Shown piece after piece: positions 17,159-24,991 of a DNA stretch of 60,484 nucleotides. Position 1 is the stretch's first letter. Each line of letters begins with the position of its first letter. The notes beneath the pieces were generated by a model. That model worked only from the letters and a program-made list of their open reading frames with translations. It was not told where the DNA came from and made no database searches. Source of the stretch: Streptomyces sp. BK340 (GTDB lineage Bacteria; Actinomycetota; Actinomycetes; Streptomycetales; Streptomycetaceae); NCBI RefSeq assembly GCF_007827595.1, contig NZ_VISR01000044.1, positions 1 to 60,484 of the forward strand, read 5' to 3'. A program made the position numbers and the translations under genes.

Positions 17159-18049
17159 TCAGTTCCAGATGCCGGTGATGTCGGCAGCCGAGGCGGCGTT
17201 GCCCGCGTGCGTGGTCAGACCGGCCAGGTCCTCCACGGTGCGCAGTACGTTGTAGTGGTTGTAGGTGGTGGCGCTGGAGCTGCCGGGGGCGACGTGCTGC
17301 CCGTACAGGACCGTGGGGATGCGGTTGCCGGACAGCTTGTTGTCCTCGTCGAAGGTGACGGCGAGGATGCTGTTGTGGGTCTGGGCCCAGGTGGCGTAGG
17401 CGCCCAGGTTGTTCTGGATCCAGGTGTCGCCGGTGGAGACCGAGCAGTCGTGCATGTCACTGCACAGGTTCGGGACGACGAAGGAGACCTTGGGCAGGGT
17501 CGTGTAGTCGGTCGGGAACTGCGCCATGGTCATCGCGGTGTTCGTCGGCACGTTGGAGAAGCCGAACCACGGGTTGTGCTTCTGCGCGTAGTTGCCGCTG
17601 CTGCAGACCGTCGAACCCTGACTGGGCAGCGACTCGTTGTAGCTCTTCCAGGTCTGACCCGCGGCGATCAGCTCGGAGGCGAGGTTGGGTGCGGAGATGG
17701 AGCCGACGGTGACGCAGCTGTCGTCGGTGCGGCCCTGGTCGGAGCCCGAGAAGAGCATGTAGTAGTTCGGCTCACTGGGGTGGGTGAGGCCGTAGGACTG
17801 TGTGAGGTTGGCGCCACCCGCCTTGAGGGTGTTGTTGATGTACGGGGCGCTGGAACTGCCGATCACCTGCGAGTAGGCGTGGTTCTCCATCACCACGACC
17901 ACCACGTGGTCGGGGGTCGGGAGAGCTGCGGCCTGAGCGGTGGAGGCCGTGGCGGCCCACAGGCCGATCGACGTGGCGGTCAGAGCGAAAGCCCCGGCGA
18001 GTGCGGCAAGGGGGCGTCGGCCGTGCTGGGGAGCCTTGACGACGGTCAT
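17159..18049 (-). CDS. secreted phosphoesterase (acid phosphatase/phospholipase C family)
   Basis: A 296-residue secreted enzyme of the phosphoesterase family (PF04185-type). The signal peptide is basic (KAPQHGRR) then LAALAGAFALTATSIGLWAA with an AQAA-type cleavage site near residue 38. The metal/nucleophile region is DHVVVVVMENHAYSQVIGSS, with PYINNTLKAGG, YGLTHPSEPNYYMLFSGSD and a C-terminal LAVTFDEDNKLSGNRIPTVL where the FDE motif is a metal ligand region. The ATG at 18049 has GGAGG six bases upstream, so the longer in-frame start is rejected. Three 11-base PhoP-box-like repeats lie about 60 bases upstream, fitting phosphate-starvation induction. Confidence 0.9.
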   Translation of the reverse strand: MTVVKAPQHGRRPLAALAGAFALTATSIGLWAATASTAQAAALPTPDHVVVVVMENHAYSQVIGSSSAPYINNTLKAGGANLTQSYGLTHPSEPNYYMLFSGSDQGRTDDSCVTVGSISAPNLASELIAAGQTWKSYNESLPSQGSTVCSSGNYAQKHNPWFGFSNVPTNTAMTMAQFPTDYTTLPKVSFVVPNLCSDMHDCSVSTGDTWIQNNLGAYATWAQTHNSILAVTFDEDNKLSGNRIPTVLYGQHVAPGSSSATTYNHYNVLRTVEDLAGLTTHAGNAASAADITGIWN

Positions 18050-18109
18050 GACTGTCCTCCGGACAGAAGTGACGGACGTTAGGGGGAGCGGCGCCGTAAC
18101 CCTAGAAGC

Positions 18110-18142
18110 ACCGGGCTGGAACCGGGTGAAGGGCAGACGAAC
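18110..18142 (-). promoter_or_regulatory. candidate PHO box (three 11-base direct repeat units)
   Basis: Read on the minus strand: GTTCGTCTGCC (18142-18132), CTTCACCCGGT (18131-18121) and TCCAGCCCGGT (18120-18110). These are contiguous 11-base units resembling the Streptomyces PhoP-binding consensus GTTCACCYGGC. The array lies about 60 bases upstream of the secreted phosphoesterase start, with a possible -10 (TAGGGT) a few bases downstream. Known Pho-regulon phosphatase genes in Streptomyces carry such boxes; binding here is inferred. Confidence 0.6.
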
Positions 18143-18357
18143 GGTAGGCCCCGCGGGGCAAAGGTCACGCAACGCACAGGTCACGCCCAGAAAAAGCCGC
18201 CGGTCACGGGATCGACGGTCCCCGATGGAGACGGTCGGCCCACCCGCACCTTGTTGCGTCCCCGTCCCCACGCGCCCCGGAACGCCCTGGGTCTCCATCA
18301 TGCGAACGGATCGATACCGATCGCGTGAGGCAGTCACCCGCTGGCACGCTGCCTTCC

Positions 18358-18717
18358 ATGAATCACGCGGAGGTGCTGCTCATCGGAGGACGAGCCGGTG
18401 TTGGCAAGACGACGGTGGGTGGTGGGAGGTTTCGGCGCTGCTGCGAGCCGCGGCGGTCCGTCACGCGATTGTCGAGGGCGACTTCATGGGGCAGGTGCAT
18501 CCGGCACCAGAGGGAGATCCTCACCGCGAGGAGATCACCGAGTGCAATCTGACTGCCGTGTGGGCGAACTTCGCCCGGCGCGGCTGCCGGCGCCTGATCT
18601 GTACGAACACCGTGAGCGTGCTGTCTGAGGCGACGGGCATGTTCGAGCGTGCCATGGGAGCCGGGGTGGGGATCACACGAGTCCTGCTCACCGCCTCCGA
18701 CGCCACCGCTCGCGAGC
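18358..18717 (+). pseudogene. P-loop kinase/ATPase, frameshifted
   Basis: Begins with a clear Walker A: MNHAEVLLIGGRAGVGKTTV. The frame then fails, and the next frame continues a plausible kinase body: WEVSALLRAAAVRHAIVEGD, then FMGQVHPAPEGDPHREEITE and CNLTAVWANFARRGCRRLIC, ending TRVLLTASDATARER. This resembles small AAA/adenylylsulfate-kinase-like proteins. The shift lies at about 18415-18430, in the repetitive stretch of GGTGG triplets; residues after about 18717 are also out of frame. Two disruptions point to a pseudogene, with assembly error in the G-rich run as the alternative. Confidence 0.6.
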
Positions 18718-18816
18718 GGCAACCATTTCGACCTGCCCGCAAGCCGGGTCCTCGGACTGGACCTCCGTTCCAACCGGCCTTGTCGGTCGTCCACCACGCC
18801 CCGATGCCGGGGCTCG

Positions 18817-19638
18817 TCACGCTTTCGGCAGGGGGCGGACGGTGAGGATCTGCTGGGCGTGGCCGACCGGGCCGTCCGTGTCGTGCAGGACCGTGCTGGT
18901 GAGGCCCTGACCGGTGGGGCCGAAGGCGACGGTGGTGTCCAGCCCGGTCCACGTTCCACGTGGTTGGCGGTGCAGGTGGACGGTCAGGTCGACGTTGGGG
19001 AACATCCATTCCGTGGGAGGCTGCCGGACGGCGATGCCGTTGGCGGTGTCGACCAGGGCGAGATATGACGCGAGCGTGCTGACCTGAACGCCGGCGACCA
19101 GATCGAGGGGCGTGGAGACCCATGCGGTCGTACGGCCCGGCAGGGGCGGGCTGGCCGGGCGGACGTCCAGGGAGGCGATGTAGCCGCCGGGCCAGGCGTC
19201 GGACATCGGCCACGGGGCGAGTGACTCCGGTGGTGTGAGGCGGTCGTCGGGGCCGCCGGCGACCGCGGTGGTGTCGACGTCGGCCAGGAACCAGGCGCGC
19301 GCCCGGACGACCGGGCGGCCGGCGATCCGGACGACTGCCTCGAGTAGTTCGATGGTCCGGCCCGGGCGGAGGGTCTCCACCTCGATCTCGCACTCGTCGA
19401 GGGAGAGGCGGCCGAGGATGTCGTAGCTGATCCGGGAAAGGGTCAGGCCGTTGTCCGGACCGGTGGCCCGCTGCCGCTCGATGGCGTGGACGACGAGCCC
19501 GCCCAGCGGGCTGAAGTGCTGCTCGTCCGGGTCCCAGGCCCCACTCGCGTGCGTCGTCGGCTTGTAGCGGCGGTCGTCGACGGGTTCGAAGTAGCTGCCC
19601 CGGGGTGCGGTGGAGCTGGGCAAGGGTCGCTTCTCCAT
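18817..19638 (-). CDS. acyl-CoA thioesterase family protein (TesB-like hotdog)
   Basis: A thioesterase-family protein of about 273 residues with two hotdog-like halves. Visible landmarks: SYFEPVDDRRYKPTTHASGAW, GGLVVHAIERQ, LSRISYDILGRLSLDECEIE (typical of this family), the second-half TPLDLVAGVQVSTLASYLALVDTANG, and MFPNVDLTVHLHRQPRGTWT. No strong ribosome-binding site precedes any of the candidate starts (19638, 19707, 19737); 19638 fits the family N-terminus. It hydrolyses acyl-CoA in related proteins. It lies just downstream of the PyrF gene in the same direction, though their 3' and 5' ends may be independent. Confidence 0.8.
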   Translation of the reverse strand: MEKRPLPSSTAPRGSYFEPVDDRRYKPTTHASGAWDPDEQHFSPLGGLVVHAIERQRATGPDNGLTLSRISYDILGRLSLDECEIEVETLRPGRTIELLEAVVRIAGRPVVRARAWFLADVDTTAVAGGPDDRLTPPESLAPWPMSDAWPGGYIASLDVRPASPPLPGRTTAWVSTPLDLVAGVQVSTLASYLALVDTANGIAVRQPPTEWMFPNVDLTVHLHRQPRGTWTGLDTTVAFGPTGQGLTSTVLHDTDGPVGHAQQILTVRPLPKA

Positions 19639-19776
19639 TCGGGTAGCGGGATGCGAGTGGGCAGCCGGAGCTGTCGTCACGTCAGCCGTCCAGGACGCTA
19701 CGTACATCTGGTCGTCTCGCCACGTGAGAAAGTGCACACTACATGCAATGTGGAGGGCCGAGAAGGAGCGGCTCCG

Positions 19777-20496
19777 CTACAGCTGGAGGTCGCCGTAGAC
19801 ACGGAGGAATGCGGATACCGGGTCCATGGCGCGTGTGACTGCCCGTCCTATGACGACATGTGAGGCTCCCGCAGCGATGGCAGCCCGTGGCGTGCCGGGG
19901 CGGGCGTGCTCACCGGGAGAGTCACCGGGCAAGGCAACCCCAGGGGTGACGACCAAGGCATCGCCACCCAGTCGTCCCCGCAGGGCCTGGACCTCCTGCG
20001 GCGACGCGATCACGCCGTGGCAGCCGGCCTGCTCCGCCAGGCGGGCCAACCGGAGTACCTGGCTCTCAGTGGAGACACCGTCACCTTCACCGTCACCGTC
20101 ACCGATACCGATGTCGACGAGATCGGAGTCGGTCATGCTGGTGACGACGGTCAGTGCGAGGACGCGCAGCGCCGGGAAGTCGCGGGCCGCATCGACAGCG
20201 GCAGCCATGATGCCCGTGCCTCCCATGCTGTGCACGGTCACCATGGAGACGCCGAGGGCTCCTGCCGCACGCACGGCACCGGCAACGGAGTTCGGGATCT
20301 CGAAGAGCTTGAGGTCCAGGAACACTTCTTTACCCCGGGCGACGAGGTGCTTGATGAACTCAGGCCCAGCTGCTGTCAGGAGCTCCAGTCCGACCTTGTA
20401 GAAGTGGCACCTGTCGCCCAGCTCGTCGACGATGTCCTGAGCGGCCGCGCGATTGTCGTAGTCCAAGGCGACGATGATCTGACTGGTTGGTTCCAT
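19777..20496 (-). CDS. pyrF: orotidine 5'-phosphate decarboxylase
   Basis: OMP decarboxylase of about 239 residues, last step of UMP synthesis. It belongs to the short bacterial type: IIVALDYDN, HFYKVGLELLTAAG, the catalytic KEVFLDLKLFEIPNSV (Asp/Lys tetrad), TVHSMGG, and the phosphate-binding C-terminus ASHVVIGRAVTRAMDP. An acidic glycine-rich insert (GIGDGDGEGDG) interrupts the segment between TSMTDSDL and TESQVLRLA and is encoded by tandem hexamers. Streptomyces usually carry a longer PyrF with the pyrimidine operon, so this may be a second copy; no other pyr genes are nearby. The ATG at 20496 fits the family better than 20520. Confidence 0.85.
   Translation of the reverse strand: MEPTSQIIVALDYDNRAAAQDIVDELGDRCHFYKVGLELLTAAGPEFIKHLVARGKEVFLDLKLFEIPNSVAGAVRAAGALGVSMVTVHSMGGTGIMAAAVDAARDFPALRVLALTVVTSMTDSDLVDIGIGDGDGEGDGVSTESQVLRLARLAEQAGCHGVIASPQEVQALRGRLGGDALVVTPGVALPGDSPGEHARPGTPRAAIAAGASHVVIGRAVTRAMDPVSAFLRVYGDLQL
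20077..20112. repeat. six tandem hexamers inside pyrF
   Basis: Units ACCGTC, ACCTTC, ACCGTC, ACCGTC, ACCGAT, ACCGAT on the plus strand. Read in the pyrF frame they encode the GD/GE-rich insert. The hexamer keeps frame whatever the copy number. Confidence 0.85.
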
Positions 20497-20540
20497 GCCG
20501 CCATTGTGATTTCCCCACATGAACCATCTGTGCCCAGGGT

Positions 20541-21173
20541 CTATCCGGCGGTTTCGGGCTGGGCCTCGCCGGTGGGTGTCGCCGGTTCCGGCGCGCCAAC
20601 AGCGGTGTAGAAGACAGAGCTGCCCTGCTTGGTCCGCTGGACCAGGCTCTTGGCCACGAGGTTCTCGAGAGTGGTGCGCACGACATTGGTCGCGATGGTG
20701 CGGTCGGGGTGCGCGTGGTCGAGTGCCTCGGCGACCTCAGCCGCGGAGCGCGGTTCGCTCTGCTCGGTGAGGTGGCGGTGGATGAGGTTGACCAGGGTGG
20801 GCCGCGCGCTCTTCGCTGCCGCCTTCTTGGTCGCGGTCTTGGTGCCGGGCTGCTTCTTGGCCCTGGGTTCTTGCGTGGGGGCCGCCTTTGCCGGCCGACG
20901 AGTGCCAGGCGCGGGCGTGCTCTTCTTCCTGGGGGAAGGCACGGAGGCGCTGTCGGCGCCGGCGGGCTCAGGGACTGCTGCCTGCACACCGAGGGCCTGT
21001 TGGATGCTGACCAGCACTGCGTGGTCGTGCTGAAGTGTTGCCAACTGCCCCTGCAGCTCGGTGAGCTGTGCCGAAATCCGTTCCTGCTCCTTGATGTTGT
21101 GTTCGAGGTCGCCGGCAACTTGGCTCATGTACTGCGAAGTCAACTCTGTCGCGGTAGCCGTGCCTTCGGACAT
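20541..21173 (-). CDS. coiled-coil and winged-helix protein with Lys/Ala-rich linker
   Basis: A 210-residue protein in three parts. Residues 15-62 form a probable coiled coil (YMSQVAGDLEHNIKEQERIS, then AQLTELQGQLATLQHDHAVL). Residues 70-125 are a basic Ala/Lys/Pro linker reminiscent of histone-H1-like tails (KKQPGTKTATKKAAAKSARP). Residues 126-195 form a winged-helix-like domain (TLVNLIHRHLTEQSEPRSAA, then EVAEALDHAHPDRTIATNVV) with the pattern of BlaI/MarR-type DNA-binding folds. This suggests a nucleoid-associated or regulatory DNA-binding protein. The family is known in Streptomyces as hypothetical or putative regulator. The gene is adjacent to pyrF on the same strand, with about 45 bases between them. 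Confidence 0.75.
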   Translation of the reverse strand: MSEGTATATELTSQYMSQVAGDLEHNIKEQERISAQLTELQGQLATLQHDHAVLVSIQQALGVQAAVPEPAGADSASVPSPRKKSTPAPGTRRPAKAAPTQEPRAKKQPGTKTATKKAAAKSARPTLVNLIHRHLTEQSEPRSAAEVAEALDHAHPDRTIATNVVRTTLENLVAKSLVQRTKQGSSVFYTAVGAPEPATPTGEAQPETAG

Positions 21174-21660
21174 CTTTCTCTCCTCGGTTCGTGGCCGGGC
21201 CGAAGCCCCTCACAGGTCGTTGCGGCGGGTCAGAGAAGACCTTCCGGGCCGCAGCGCGCATGGTGCAGCGATGATACGGGCCGGAAGCCCTGTTTCTGCT
21301 GTCCGAGCGACGCCTTCCGGAGTCGGGGTTCTGGTGTGGGATCTGCGGCGGGAGTGGCTCCAACGCATGGTCATTCGTGGATGCGCACCACAGACGGCAC
21401 TCAGGTGCTGAGCGACGGTGAGCGTGCGCGAGCCGCGTCTGGCACTGTTCCTTCCCGCGGAAGTACACGAGTTGCCAGCGCTTTGACCTGGATGGTTTGC
21501 CGGGTTGGGGAGCCTCCCCGGCTCCCGTTCCGGTTGAATGGGCGACAGTTGGTGTTGCCGCCGTGTCCGCCGGAACACCGGGACAGCAGCCCAGTGAAGA
21601 GGGAGGGGCCCGGTGCGTGGAGATGGGCACAGGGAGGGACGCCTTGCTCGACGAGCCGGC
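21174..21660. other. intergenic region without recognisable gene
   Basis: About 490 bases holding the promoter region of the coiled-coil protein gene. Open frames here lack GC3 bias or family resemblance. It borders the integrase scar and may contain deleted or unrelated DNA. Confidence 0.4.
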
Positions 21661-21806
21661 GTGATCCCGCGTGTCCAGCTTCCCCTGTTCGGCCTAGTTG
21701 TCCTACTGGTCGCCTTCCGTGTGTGGGAACGGGAGCACAGCGGTGCGTGGAACTCGGTCGTGTTCGTGCTGATCGCTGCCTCGGCACTTTCCATCGGAGT
21801 TCTGGA
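21661..21806 (+). pseudogene. small membrane protein, truncated at an integrase junction
   Basis: From GTG 21661 a GC3-biased frame encodes two hydrophobic segments (LPLFGLVVLLVAFRVW and SVVFVLIAASALSIGVL) separated by EREHSGAWN. At about 21806 the sequence becomes the reverse complement of an integrase C-terminus, so the original 3' end is lost. The frame by chance continues to 21861. The family is unrecognised. Confidence 0.45.
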
Positions 21807-22240
21807 GGGTTGTCGGCCAGATCCGCCTCGGGAAGCAGGCTCATGTACGTGTCGGCCGTGATGGTGATCGAGGAGTGGCCGAGCATCTCCTGGATGTCCT
21901 TCAGGTCGGCCCCGGCCGCGTGGGCGAGAGCCGCGGCGCCGTGGCGGAGGTCGTGGAGCCGGACCGGCGGGAGGCCGATCTCCTCGTACAGCTCGACGAA
22001 CCTCCGGGTGACGTTGGCGGGGTGGAGCATCTCGCCGTTCTCCTTGGTGAAGACGCGGCCGGTCTCCACCCCAGCGCTGCCCCTCTCCTCGCGGTCCTTG
22101 TCCTGTTGGGCGCGGTACCGCTTGAGGGCCTGGACCGTGTCGGAGTCGAGCGCGATGGTGCGTGCGCCGGCGTCGGACTTGGGGTCGTCCTCGTACACCT
22201 CCCAGCCGTCCACGACGAGTTGCTTGGCGACGGTGATGAG
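21807..22240 (-). pseudogene. tyrosine recombinase (phage-type integrase), C-terminal fragment
   Basis: About 145 codons of the catalytic domain of an actinobacterial phage/plasmid integrase: DDPKSDAGARTIALDSDTVQ, then FTKENGEMLHPANVTRRF, the HxxR box RLHDLRHGAAALAHAAG, and LGHSSITITADTYMSLLPE with the nucleophilic Tyr. The N-terminal core-binding domain and the first catalytic Arg are missing, and the frame at the C-terminal end is fused to unrelated DNA at about 21806. It is bounded on each side by a truncated gene on the other strand, showing that an integrative element was here and was mostly lost. Confidence 0.8.
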
Positions 22241-22819
22241 ACCAGCATCCAGGTCACCACACCGCTGGTGATCGAGCTGCTGTCTCCGCTGCTCAGTGGC
22301 GGCTACGCCGGCTCGCTCGCCGCGAGTGTCCACACTGCGGGCGGTGGCTTCACCTTCGTCGGTGTGGTGCTGCCCTGCGCGGCGGGCATCCTGGTCCGGC
22401 TCGCCCTGCCCGCGTCGTTGCGCGGCCGGGCGCTGGGCGCAGTCGTGCCTGCGGCCCTGGCCGGCTCGCTGGTCCTGACGTACGTCAACGCCAGCGGCGC
22501 CCTCGGCTCCTTCGTCGCTCGGCCACGCCCACTGCTGCTGGGCGCCGCGCTGGTCGTGGCGGCACTGGTATGCCTGCTGTCGTTCGTGCTCGGCCGCTGC
22601 GCGGCGCGGCTGCTGCGGCTGGACCCGCCCGCCGCTTGCTCGCTCACCCTCGCCTGCGGCATGAACAACAGCGGCGCCGGCGCCGTACTGATCACCGCCG
22701 TGCTCCCGGACAAACCACACCTACTGCTCCCGGTGCTCGCCTACGGCCTGCTCCAGAAGACAGCCGCCAACCGAGTCGTACGGGTCGGGCCTTCTACGGT
22801 GTTGCGTTCTATTGCCTAG
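22241..22819 (+). pseudogene. bile acid:sodium symporter family transporter, C-terminal part
   Basis: The last five or so membrane segments of a BASS/SBF transporter: VIELLSPLLSGGYAG, FTFVGVVLPCAAGILVRLAL, AVVPAALAGSLVLTYVNASG, PLLLGAALVVAALVCLLSFV, and the family motif TLACGMNNSGAGAVLITAVL followed by LPVLAYGLLQKTAANR. The N-terminal half is replaced at about 22240 by the inverted integrase fragment. Codon use is that of a formerly functional gene. It is followed by the leaderless response-regulator gene. Confidence 0.75.
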
Positions 22820-23028
22820 AACATCGCGGTCCCCGGCCCGACGCCGGGAACCGCAGGACACCGGTGCGCGCAAGCTGTCGCAGCCTGTTCAAAGGATGCG
22901 ACAGGCATCGATGGCTGCGACCGTATGGTTCGACGCGGGCTGGCCCGCACGTGAGGCAGTCAACAGCGGCCTGCTCCCGACCATCAGGCGGCTGACCAGG
23001 GAAGATGGAGAACTGGGACGGGAGTATC

Positions 23029-23034
23029 TAGGGT
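23029..23034 (+). promoter_or_regulatory. -10 element of a leaderless transcript
   Basis: TAGGGT ends six bases before the GTG start at 23041, the spacing that puts the transcription start at the start codon. No ribosome-binding site is present upstream of the GTG, which agrees with leaderless translation. Confidence 0.5.
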
Positions 23035-23040
23035 CAGCTC

Positions 23041-23694
23041 GTGGCTTTCATCATGGTGTGCGAAGACGACGCGGCGGTCCGGGGCGTGCTCAAGCGCGCC
23101 CTGGAGCACGACGGCCACACCGTCTCCGTCGCCGCCACGGCCGACAGCCTGCTGCGGCAGCTCGCACCGGCGCCCCACCTGGTCGTCCTGGATCTCGGAC
23201 TCCCGGACGCCGACGGCCGCGACGTCTGCCTGGCCCTGCGGGCTCGCGGCGTCGACGCGCCGGTGTTGATGCTCACCGCCTTGGACGGCCTGCATCACAA
23301 GGTGGGCGGCTTCGAGGCCGGCGCCGACGACTACATGACCAAACCCTTCGACATTCCGGAACTGCTGGTCCGCGTCCGGGCGCTGCTGCGCCGGGCCACC
23401 GTGGCGCCCGCACCGCGCGAGGTCTTCCTCGATCCGGCGAAGCACGTGGTGACCTACGATTCGGTGAGCATGAGCCTGACCCCGACCGAGTTCCGGCTGC
23501 TGGGCCGCCTGATCGCCTCGCAGGGCGACGCGGTACGCCGCCATGCCCTCATCGCTGCCGGCTGGCCGCACGGGGCGCAGGTCAGCGACAACACCCTCGA
23601 CTCCTATGTGCGCCGGCTGCGGGCCAAGCTCGGCCCGCTGGGTGTGGCCGAGCGTCTGGCGACCGTCCGCGGCGTGGGCTACCGATGGCAGTGA
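23041..23694 (+). CDS. OmpR/PhoB-family response regulator
   Basis: A 217-residue two-component regulator. The receiver domain (residues 1-115) has the acidic pair CEDD, the phospho-acceptor Asp in VVLDLGLPDADG (about residue 52), T in MLTA and K in YMTKPFD. The winged-helix C-terminus (residues about 135-215) ends with NTLDSYVRRLRAKLG and ATVRGVGYRWQ. It starts at a GTG without ribosome-binding site but with a -10 at leaderless spacing. Its stop overlaps the histidine-kinase ATG by ten bases, so the pair is co-expressed. The likely target is the pair itself and/or the membrane-protein gene at 24992. Confidence 0.93.
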   Translation: MAFIMVCEDDAAVRGVLKRALEHDGHTVSVAATADSLLRQLAPAPHLVVLDLGLPDADGRDVCLALRARGVDAPVLMLTALDGLHHKVGGFEAGADDYMTKPFDIPELLVRVRALLRRATVAPAPREVFLDPAKHVVTYDSVSMSLTPTEFRLLGRLIASQGDAVRRHALIAAGWPHGAQVSDNTLDSYVRRLRAKLGPLGVAERLATVRGVGYRWQ

Positions 23695-24953
23695 CGGGAT
23701 TCCGTAAGCGGGTCGTCGCACTCACCGTGCTGATCGCCACCGCCGTGGTCGCGGTCCTGGTCGTGGTCTCGCACGTGCTGCTGAGCCGGGTGACGGACGC
23801 CGACGCGCACGATCTGGCACGTACTCGCGCCGAGGCGGTCGCGGCGAACGTCACCGCCAAAGGCGGCCGTGTCGTACTGACGGAGAACAGCAGCGAGGCG
23901 CTGGACGAGGTCGCCTGGGTGTATGCCGACGGCCGCCTGCTCGACGGGAACGTGCCGCCGAGCCTGGTCGATCGCGTCGAGGAGCTGGCGGACGCGGGGC
24001 GATCGCAGACCGCGTCGGTCGGCGATTACCTCCTGTATGCGCGGAAGGTCCCGATCGACGGCCACCACGTCATGGTGATCGTCCGGGTGGACCTCACGCC
24101 CTACGAGACATCCGAACAGCGCAGCCTGACCTTGACCCTGATACTGGGCGGCCTCACGATCCTCCTCGCCGGCGGTGTCGCACACATCGTGGTGCGGCGC
24201 GCGCTGCGGGTCGTGCACGAGATGGCCGCCCTCGCCGACGAATGGGGCCATCACGAACCCGGGCGCCGCTTCAACCTCGGGATCCCCCGCGACGAGTTCG
24301 GGGAACTGGGGCTGACCCTGGACCATCTCCTGGAGCGCGTCGACAACGCGCTGGCGGACGAGCGCCGGCTCACCGATGAGATCGCCCACGAGCTGCGGAC
24401 ACCGCTCACGGTCCTGCGGGCCGAGGCGCAGCTGGCACAGCTGTCCGGCGAGCCAGTGCCGCCGGAGGCGGTGCTGAGCGAGGTCGACCGCCTCGATGCG
24501 GCGATCACGACGATCCTGCGCGCCGCGCGCGCACGGACGGACAAGGGGACCCGATGCGATCTGCGCTCCGCCGCGCGGCAGGCGATCGCCGGCCGCGCGG
24601 TCGAGGTCGCCTTTCCCCCGAAGGTCGAGGTCGCCGTGGCGGCCGACGTCGCCGTGTCGCTGCTGTCGCCCCTCCTGGAGAACGGCCTGCGGCATGCGCG
24701 GTCGCGTGTGTGGATCACCGCGCGCAACCAGGGCGAGGCCATCGTGGTCGATGTCCTGGACGACGGCCCCGGATTCGATCCCGCGGACGTGGACCGGGTC
24801 TTCGAAGCGGGTGTGACCGGCGGCGACGGGTACGGGCTGGGGCTGCCGGTGGTCCGGCGCATCGCCGCCTCGGCCGGTGCGGAGGTCCGCGCGATCGCGG
24901 ACGGCCGCGGTCACGTCGAGGTGACACTCCCGGCCGCCCGTGCAACCACGTAG
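23685..24953 (+). CDS. sensor histidine kinase (HisKA/HATPase_c)
   Basis: A 422-residue membrane kinase. TM1 spans residues 10-32 (VVALTVLIATAVVAVLVVVS), an extracytoplasmic sensor of about 115 residues follows, then TM2 near 150-172 (LTLTLILGGLTILLAGGVAH), a HAMP-like linker, the phospho-His in ADERRLTDEIAHELRTPLTV (H box), an N box ENGLRHARSRV, G1 DDGPGFDP and G2 GYGLGLPVVRRI. The sensor has no recognised ligand-binding fold. It is preceded by its cognate response regulator with a ten-base overlap. It differs from the kinase at 32122 in lacking an adjacent ABC transporter. Confidence 0.93.
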   Translation: MAVTGFRKRVVALTVLIATAVVAVLVVVSHVLLSRVTDADAHDLARTRAEAVAANVTAKGGRVVLTENSSEALDEVAWVYADGRLLDGNVPPSLVDRVEELADAGRSQTASVGDYLLYARKVPIDGHHVMVIVRVDLTPYETSEQRSLTLTLILGGLTILLAGGVAHIVVRRALRVVHEMAALADEWGHHEPGRRFNLGIPRDEFGELGLTLDHLLERVDNALADERRLTDEIAHELRTPLTVLRAEAQLAQLSGEPVPPEAVLSEVDRLDAAITTILRAARARTDKGTRCDLRSAARQAIAGRAVEVAFPPKVEVAVAADVAVSLLSPLLENGLRHARSRVWITARNQGEAIVVDVLDDGPGFDPADVDRVFEAGVTGGDGYGLGLPVVRRIAASAGAEVRAIADGRGHVEVTLPAARATT

Positions 24954-24955
24954 TC

Positions 24956-24985
24956 AGGTTACGTGCAGCTTCCCCGCGTAAACCT
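24956..24985. promoter_or_regulatory. imperfect inverted repeat before the COG4705 gene
   Basis: AGGTTACG at 24956-24963 is mirrored by CGTAAACCT at 24977-24985, with one extra base in the right arm. It fills the 38-base gap between the kinase stop and the ATG at 24992, which has no recognisable ribosome-binding site. It may be an operator for the adjacent response regulator or a weak stem-loop. Confidence 0.35.
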
Positions 24986-24991
24986 CCCCGC

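Noticed and set aside
22812..24953. 713-codon frame fusing a kinase to upstream sequence
   Set aside because: Only the part from 23685 is the kinase; the rest is the shadow of the response regulator and fragments.
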